Assembly: GCA_047967505.1 (NCBI GenBank)
Contig: CM106539.1
Origin: Dipteris shenzhenensis
Lineage: Eukaryota > Polypodiophyta > Polypodiopsida > Gleicheniales
Strand: one strand, 5' to 3'
DNA length: 64,000 nucleotides
Shown here: piece by piece, positions 21,501 through 30,130 of the stretch
Numbering within the stretch: position 1 is the first letter of the stretch
Layout: each line of letters opens with the position of its first letter
The notes under the pieces: model-generated
The model's database searches: none
What the model was told of the DNA's origin: nothing
The model's input: only the letters and a program-made list of their open reading frames with translations
Translations under genes and position numbers: made by a program

Positions 21501-24500
21501 GCATCATTTTGGATTCCCTTGAGCCCAACCATAACTAGTGACTTAGGTTAAAACCCGTACATAAGCATAAAAGGACTATAACCCGTACATTGCAAGAATG
21601 CCTTGCATTGTTATAAGCAAATTCTATCATGGGGAGATAATCTTCCCATGAAGACTGTCTCTTAGAAACATATGCCGAAGCATATCTTCAACCAATTGGT
21701 TGACCTTCTTTGTACTGCCATCAGATTGTGCATGATCTGAGGAACTCATACTTAGAGTAGTTTCCAACTTCTCAAAAACATGTGTCGAGAAGTTACTTGT
21801 AAACGTAGAGTCCCTGTCTCTGACTATGTCAGAAGCCAAATCATATAGCTTAAACGAGTGGTCCACAAACTCGTGAGCCAACTGAACAGCTGATATGGTC
21901 GATCTAGTAGGTAAGAATTTAGCCATTTTTTATTAGATGGTCCACTATGACCCAAATGGAGTCATGACCCTTGCGCATTCTAGGCAAACCGGTAATAAAA
22001 TCCATGGAAATACTTTCCCATTTATTACCGGAGATTTGCAAGGGCTGTAATAAACCCGCGTTTCTAAGGCGTTCTGCCTTAGTAACCTGAGAAACCCAGC
22101 AACCTACCACATAGTTTTCAATAAATGTATGCATCTTAGGCCAATAAAAGGTATGTTTCACAAGAGACAGAGTCCGATGTATACGTGGATGTCCAACACT
22201 AGGAGCATCATGGCACTCACAGAGAAATTTGGATCGAAGATCCGAAACATATGGCACACATATCTTTCCATTCCGGAACAACAAGCCGTTCCTAATCATC
22301 CATTGACCTCCCGCTGCCTGTACCGTAGGTGGCACAATCCCTGAGTCTTGGTCAACCATGGAGCTCCCATCCCAATAAGAACTGAAATGACTATCAGTTG
22401 CGCAAAGCCCCCTCAAGGATTGAAATAGGTTTGAGGATATTTCCGTAAATGACAACATTTACAAACTTGACTCGACTTAAGGCATCTGCCACACTATTCA
22501 TGGAACCCTTTCGATAATGTATTTCAAAATCAAAATCTTTCATTAACTCTGCGCATCTAGCCTTTCTTCCCCTCAATTCAGACGTGTCACACACATACTT
22601 AATTGAGTGATGATCTGTCAATACAAGAAACTTCAAACCATACAAGTAGTGTCTCCAAACCTTTAGATCATACACAACTGCATAGAGTTCTTTTTCTAGT
22701 GTGGGCCAACGATATTGGGTGTCGTCTAGCTTTTTACTTTTAAAAGTTATAGGTCTGCCCTCTTAAAATAAAGCTGCCCCAATCGCAAAATCACTCACAT
22801 TAGCCTCTAAAACATAAGGCCAGGTAGGATCGTGTAATGCAAGAACAGGATCTTCCTTGATAGTTAGCTTCAAGGTTTCAAAAGCCTTGTTCAATGCATC
22901 ATTCCAAGAGATTGGCTGGGTAGACCTACATCCACGACCTTTCAATATGTTGGTCAAGGGTGCCGTGATGTTTGAATAATCATGCACAGACTTCCATAGA
23001 AAAAACCTAGGAAAGAACGAAGTTGTTTCATTGTCTGAGGAATGGGCCGTTCCAAAAACGTCTGTATACGATCTAGATCAATGCTAATACCTTCAGAAGA
23101 AATCTTGTGTCCTAAGTAAATTATCTCCTCCATAAAGAAGTCACATTTACTCATCTTGGCATAGAGCTTATGATGTCTTAGTATAACTAAGACAATCCAG
23201 AGGTGTCCAATGTGATCCTCTAGCATTTGGCTATATACCAAGATGTCATCAAAGAACACGACAATGAATTTGCTCAGAAAATCTTGGAACAAATCGTTCA
23301 TCATTTGCTAGAAGGTAGCAGGAGCATTGGTCAGACCAAAAGGTAATACGAGAAACTCGTAGTGGCCATACCTAGTTTAGAATGCGGTTCGATCTATATG
23401 TTTAGCATAGATACGGATTTGATGATAACCCGTACGTAAATCAATCTTAGTGAATTGCTCTAGCCAAACAGTCTATCAAATCATCAGAAAGAGGAAGAGG
23501 GTATTGATTCTTAATTGTCACTTTATTCAATCGTTTATAATCTACACACATTCTCCACGAATCATCTTTCTCTTTCTTAAGAGGATAGGTGCTCCCCAGG
23601 GTGATTTACTTGGGCGAATATAGCCCATATTCAGATAATCTTGTAGTTGTGAAGCTAACTCATCCTCCTCAAGTTGGCTCATTCTATAAGGTGGAACACT
23701 AATAGTTTAAGCCCTAGGTACTAAATCTATGTGATGATCTGCTGCCCGTTCTGGAGGTAAAACTTATGGTAGTTGAGCAGGGAATACATCCATGAAAAAA
23801 TCCAACAACGTTCTCAATACGCGGTGTTTAAACACGTTAAAATATATTTGTTATTAAAAGAGTCAACAAATGAAGAAAGCGGAATCAAAACACACTGATA
23901 CAAATCATAATCAGAAGTGTTTATTATATTTCGAAGCTGCATCGCAGATACAATAGGTTCTTGAGAAGAGGGAATGTTATCACATTGAATATAAAATTGG
24001 CTGTCCTTATCCAAAAAAGAGAGTGTATGCTCTTTCCATCCAATCCGATATCATGGGTTTTAAACCACTCTATTCCGATTAACAAGTCCACATGTTCCAA
24101 GTGCATGACATAGCACATAAGAGCAGCTATGTAGTCTTGAATCCAGATAGAAAGTGCATCGACCTTGTGATCCTAAAATTGCTTCCCAGCTGGAAGTTGC
24201 ACCTCGTAGGTATGATCGCTAGGTATCGTGGACAGACCCATCCTCTGCACAAGTTTGTAATTAACAAAATTGAGAGCTGCCTGCATCAAAGAGAATGTGA
24301 ACTCTTTGGTCCCTTACTTCTCCATAAACTCAGAAAAGGTCATGGGGGTCAAATAACAAATTATTAAAAGTGCAATTACAAGAAAGTGGGCAGGTAATGA
24401 CATTTACAGAAATACCTATCATCAAAACACTTGGTTAGCTTTCTTAGCTTTGATACCTTGTCCCACATGGAGCTTCGGTCCTGGCGCTTGCATCTGGTTC

Positions 24501-27500
24501 TTGCGCTTAGGACAATCATTCCGAGTGTAGTCCCGCTCCTCACATATGAAGCAATGTCCTTTCTTTAACTTCAAGGTGCGTAGGAAATGAGCACGACCAT
24601 TCTTCGTCTGAGTTGAGTTCTTCTTGGAGGCGTTGTCTATAGACTTCGACTCCCTTGTACGTATCATCATAGATGCGCACATAGTTCATGGCCTTTTGCA
24701 AAGTAGTACACTTGTTATTCTTAATCTGAAGCTTGTACGAGTCAGGCAAACCATCCACAAAGAAACTTGCCAAGGTAACCGGATCCATCTTTGCAGCTCT
24801 AGTGTGCAAATCACGAAACCTTTAAAGTTAAACCTCAAAAGTCAAATTCAGCTTGGACATATCGAGGGTCTTGAGCTTGCCTACGATATCATAATCTTCC
24901 TCCCTCTTCAGAAACTCTTTCTTGAAGACCTCTTTGAATTTGATCCATGTTGTAGGCTTTGGTTGGAGTTCCTTCCATCACAATAAAGTCTTCCCTGACA
25001 TATACTCTGTTGCAAGCTGCATTTTCTTTTCAAGTGGGTAAGGGTAAAACTGGAAGTGTACTTGCCAATTGTGCAACCAAGTGTCAACCAACTTCTTAGT
25101 TCAGGATTTTTGATCTCTGGGATAAGGATATGGAGTGATATTCGGACCTAACACTGCAGCCAAAGCATCCACTTGCGTGAATGCTTGTACAGTGCTAGTC
25201 AAAAGCGAGAGTGAAGTCTAAATCCCTTGGAGTTGCTGTGTTAACTCCGTTTGATTCACATTAACTCACTCAAACTTTTCATCTAGAGTAGTGGTGAATT
25301 CACTGAAGGCAGTCTTCGTAATCATATCATCGTAGAGGCTCTGGTCATCATCTGCGTGATAATTCATATTTTGATAACCCATCGCAAGCCCGGGGTCTAC
25401 GGAATCAGCCATAACTGAAATCTGATCTGATGAAGAAAGTAGACTAGACGAGAAGCAACAGGTGGGCTCGGAGCTAGGAGACAGGAACGAAGTGAGAGCT
25501 GGCTAGATAGGAGGTGACGAAAGAAAGGGAAGGTTGGCTGATGAAAAAGGTAGGCTGGTACGAAGCTGACGATCAGCTTGAATCTTTGAATCCGAATACT
25601 CCCGCTCCTGGCTGTGCCGTACGGGCGTTTGCAGCAGGCCATACAATGTAACTGGCTCTCGAACTAGGTTGTGGTAGGCAGCCTTTCCATCGTGGCTCTA
25701 ACTCCAAATTGGACTTGGATCCTAACTATTATCCAATTGGAATTTCAGTAGCAAGGTCGTGAGCTTTGTTGAACAATTATGCAATCAAGTGATGGCAACA
25801 AAGAAAACATGCAATTATCTCCTTATATAATAGATTTGCGGAAAGAATGAATTAAAAAGTATGCTTTTGGGTCAAATTTGGTAGAAGTGTTTTAGTCCTT
25901 TAGATCAATCTAAAATCAAGGGCCTAAAATTGTACACGTTGCTTAAGGAGAGCTCACAAAAGTTTTGCTTTTCTAGAAAGCACGTTTCAAACCCTTGGAT
26001 CTTCATAAAGATCAATGCCTATAATCATGACACATGGCTTAACGAGGGCTTAGAAAAGGAGAACTTACTTCTAGGCTGCCTACCATAACAAGATGGCGTA
26101 GAGAAGCTTGAAGTATGCGCAGTCCATAGGCTTGGAGTAAGAGACGAAGTGGCCTAGTTATAAGACGGGTAAGTAGGCTTTTAGAAAGCCCTGCTTTTCA
26201 AAAACCCACCCTCTAAACTTGGAGGAGATGGTGCTTTTCTTAGCCTCCAGGCCCCCCTGAATAGCACCCGGCCCAGATGACGATTTGGCTCTAGCTTGCT
26301 CCGCACCTCCCTGTGCTCCTCTTCTGCCTGCCCATACGCGGGAGCCTTTCGGTTCGCCTCAGCACTACGCTTGCCTCGTGGCTCCCTTCGCACTTCTCTA
26401 CCCGAACCTCACTGCTCCCTCCTAACTACCTCTCTCTCTCTCTTAGCCCTTCACATCTAGCAACGAATTCACCCTTCTCTCACTCTCTCTCCTTCCTTCT
26501 TTCCCAATCCAGAACCACAACCCTTAATGATGAACCAACAAGCACTTGTAGGGCATGAACATGAATTTCAAAATTGAGGCATACCTGGAGAAAATCTCGT
26601 CCAAATTTACTTGTAATAGAGACTCCTACCTCAGGAGTTGGCTCTGATACCAACTGACATGTCCTCAGCACTTGTGAAACCTCTGATCTGCAAGCAAACA
26701 CAAGAACACACCCAATGTGAGGAATCTGAGCAGGCTGCTCACCACCCAACCATGACATCTACGGGATGCGATCTTGAATCAAGAGATGTTCCCTGCGAGC
26801 CACAAGCTGAGCTACTGGCACGAACTCCCAACTAGATCCTAACCAGCTGGGTATCCCATACTGCCAGGTGGCGCCAAGAGGCCTAGGATCTACTGCTGGT
26901 CCTTGGGCTACGCTAAGATGCAGGCGCGCGATTGCAACTCAATCCAGGATCAGACCTAGCACCTAGGAACGAGACTTGCTCCCATCGGCTCCCTGAGAAT
27001 TGAACCCTTGGGCCCCTTATATAGACTCAGGCCCAATGTGCCAAAAATAGCGAAGACCTCTAACTGGTTTGTACCCTTGCCACTCAACCCGAGAATCAAG
27101 CCTGCCTAGCCCTAAGCCTCCCCAGGCTACCTGAGCTAGTCTTGTGTACCTCACATCAGATACCAATCCGTACACCTGACAATTGGTGCAAGTCTTGGGA
27201 TCGTTGTAGGAGCTCTTTGTAAGAGGTGTTTTTGCTCAAAACACTTTGAGATAATTTGGACTGTTCTGTTGTATATTTTCCATAATTTATGCTTTTGAGT
27301 TTTCTCTTGTTGCCACATAAAAGTTCAAAGTTAGAAAAAACATTCCACCCTTCTTTGTACTTGATATTGTACCATTGCATATATCTACTCCTATCTCTAC
27401 TGCATGGAGAAACTAGCTAGATGTCTGCATTTCTTCTAACATGGGAATAGAGGTTGGCTGCCTATGTGGAGAGCCGTGAGACAGTAGTGTGCTTGGAAGA

Positions 27501-30089
27501 GGGATATTAGAGCCTAGGGTTTGAAAGGAGGGTGAGATGTAAAGCCAGGAGGCATATGCCTTGGTGATTAAGCCATCCAGTGCGTTTGCAAGTGAGAACT
27601 TTCTTTGCAGTAAATCTCAGGAGTGCATATGGTGTCCCACATGCCAATTCCAAACTTGGTGTGATGGGGATGTTGGATTAAACAAACTATCCGATCTGGA
27701 AGATCAAGATTTGGAATCACATGACTGCATATGGATTTGGGAGATAACCAAGGATGGGAATCAAAACGAGAGGACCTGAAGGATGCAGCATGAAAGGTAA
27801 TCCACATAGCCGATTTAGACGATGTCAAAGAATGGATGCATAAAGATGTTGCCGCGTATCAATGATCATTGGGATGATTGCAGATTGAGTTCTTCTACAA
27901 ATTCAGCTGGCGGAGACTTCGTCTGAGGCATGGATGATCCTGAAGGACTCGTACGAGATGGCAAACACTAGTCGCATTGCAATACACCAAAATCTGTTGT
28001 TCTGGTGAGTGAGCATCTAGTCAAAGTTCAATTATTAAAAAGACCAACCGACAGCTTTAGTTTATAAGGTGGATGGCAATCAGTGGCAAGAGTCTCATGC
28101 TCAAGGAGCTTCAATCGATAAGTGACAACCCTAATGGCTAAGAGAGATCAAGACGGTTGACTTTAAGGTGTTTGGACCCTTGTTATCCAGGAAGAAGCAA
28201 GGTGGAGGCTCTGTGAGGATGATGGAAACGAGAAGGGGTTCAATGTCGACATAAAGGAAAAGTGACTAGTCAAGAAAGAGAAGGCAAGCCCAATAAGAAG
28301 GATGGATGCTTCCAAGGACACTGTTCTGACAGGCAGCAAGAAGAAGAAAAGGAAATGCTATGATTGTGATATGCCTGGACATCTAGCAAGAGATATTTGG
28401 AAGAAAAAGGATGATCAAAAGAAAAAGTCTTGGTGACTACACCCAATAGTGCCTTGATAGGGTGCATAGAGCCAGGTGTGACAGTGCTTATGTCCAATAT
28501 AGAGCAATGTTAGAAAATTCTGGTACTGTGGTAGATGAGGAAGACTGCATAGGTTGCTCAGAGCATGTTGAGGACAAGGCTGTATCCATCGTGGAGGATG
28601 AGGAAGGTAAAGACCACTCTGAGATGGAATTTGAGTTGGTGACTGAAACTGACTAGAGTCTTGGCTCCAGAACTCACAGGTGTGCTGATGGGAGTAGTGT
28701 GTACAACAACTGTATAAGGGTATCTAGTCTCCATGTATTTATATGATGATTGTAGTAGAATGTTTGGTACTCGATGCTTATTAGGAGGGGGAGTGAAAAC
28801 CTTCCAAACTAGTATTGGCGAGGTTTTCCTATCGGATAGTGTTGGTTGGTGTGACTAGCTATGCTGGTATTTGTGACGATGGATACTTCTCAGGGAGGAC
28901 AGAAGCATCTACAAATGGGAATATTATTGTACCCTGGTGGACTCAAGGTTTGACCTTGAGAGGAGCTCATTTCGAGATTGTGTCTAGGAGACAGCTTGGA
29001 GTACTCCCAAGGTTTTGTGATATGTGTCATGGTTCATGCGGGTTGCATAAAAGATTGAAACAGACCCAGGAGACTTGGTATTTGTGAAGGTTCAGATGGT
29101 TCCCAAGGGTACAACTGGATATACGTAGTGATTGTACCTGAGTGGCTTGGTGTACCTGGCGGGTTCATGATGACATTTGACAGTGCCATTGGATGGTACT
29201 GTGATTGTACTTGTTGTCTTGGTTCTTGGAATACAAGGATGAAGTGGGGCTGAACATGGAGATGCATCGTAAACTGGTATCGGGATTGGATTTCGACACA
29301 AATCTCAACGTGATCCTCAAACTTCAGAAAGGAAGTTGATGGAATGGATGTGCCTTTGGGTCATTGTGAGCCCATATTGTGACAATGAGAGGGGGTATTG
29401 GAATACAAGGTCCATTGTCCCTCTTGCAAGCCCCCATATGAGGACAGTCCAAGGGCATGGTACTAGTGTTTCGGGTTCCAGTTCAAGATCGGGGGGTTTC
29501 CAGCTCCGAAGGATCTGGGAGCAAGTTCCAAATCTAGCAGATCTGGGGGGCAGTTCTAGATTTCTGGCATAGTAAGGATAGTCGGGGATTCGGGATCCTG
29601 TTCCAATTCTGAGAGACAGTTCCAAATCCAAGAGATCCAGATCCGGATCCATGAACCAAGCAAAACAGCCTAGTTAGGTTGGCAAACCTGTAGGTTGGTC
29701 GTACAATAGTCTGCCTGATTGGTAGGCTGATAGTTTGCTTCAGCCAGTCTGTGGAAGGGATAGGCTTTCCAGCCCTATAAAAAGTGCCATCCAGGGGGCA
29801 GCTCTATGGTTTGGTCTTGAGGCATCCATCACCCATTGTGTAGCATCATCAAGTGCATGCCTGTGTGCAGGAGGGTGCAGTCACAGGAACTCGCACTACA
29901 GATTCACTGAAGCTCACTGAGGAGCACACAACCTGAGAGTGCAAGGGCATTAGTAGTAGAGTACATGTGTTCAGCATAGAGCAGATAAGCCCGCCTCACT
30001 CCATTGCAGGTATGTTTTGTTATTGACGTCCCCTACGTTGTGTGGAAGCTCCTTCCTGCTTCCCTAACCTCCATGTGTTGTGCTCTCTC

Positions 30090-30130
<41 letters not shown>

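Larger units (their letters stand above)
20400..27181 (-). mobile_element. Ty3/gypsy LTR retrotransposon (chromovirus-like), coding-dead
   Basis: A 6.78-kb element on the minus strand with LTRs of 532 and 527 bp, a target duplication ATTGG, a primer site for initiator tRNA-Met, and gag, protease, RT, RNase H and integrase in the gypsy order (integrase last). The C-terminal part after integrase carries a degenerate chromodomain-like peptide, and pol runs into the polypurine tract, as in chromoviruses. Many stops and frameshifts break the frames. It is inserted immediately behind the 5' LTR of the older copia element, inside intron 2 of the auxin receptor and antisense to the gene. Confidence 0.92.
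19720..29976 (+). mobile_element. old copia-type element lacking pol, split by a Ty3/gypsy insertion
   Basis: Two direct copies of an LTR-like sequence lie at about 19720-20385 and 29396-29976. Both start TATT, have TATA boxes (TATAAAAG at 20158, TATAAAAA at 29776) and share CAAGGGC, TTGAGGCA and GTGCATGCCT blocks. Between them, once the 6.8-kb gypsy element is removed, only about 2.2 kb remains, with a copia-type gag and a purine tract (GAGAGGGGG, 29387-29395) before the second LTR. No reverse transcriptase is visible, so the element is deleted or non-autonomous. I could not match a target duplication, and the ends are approximate. Confidence 0.7.
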
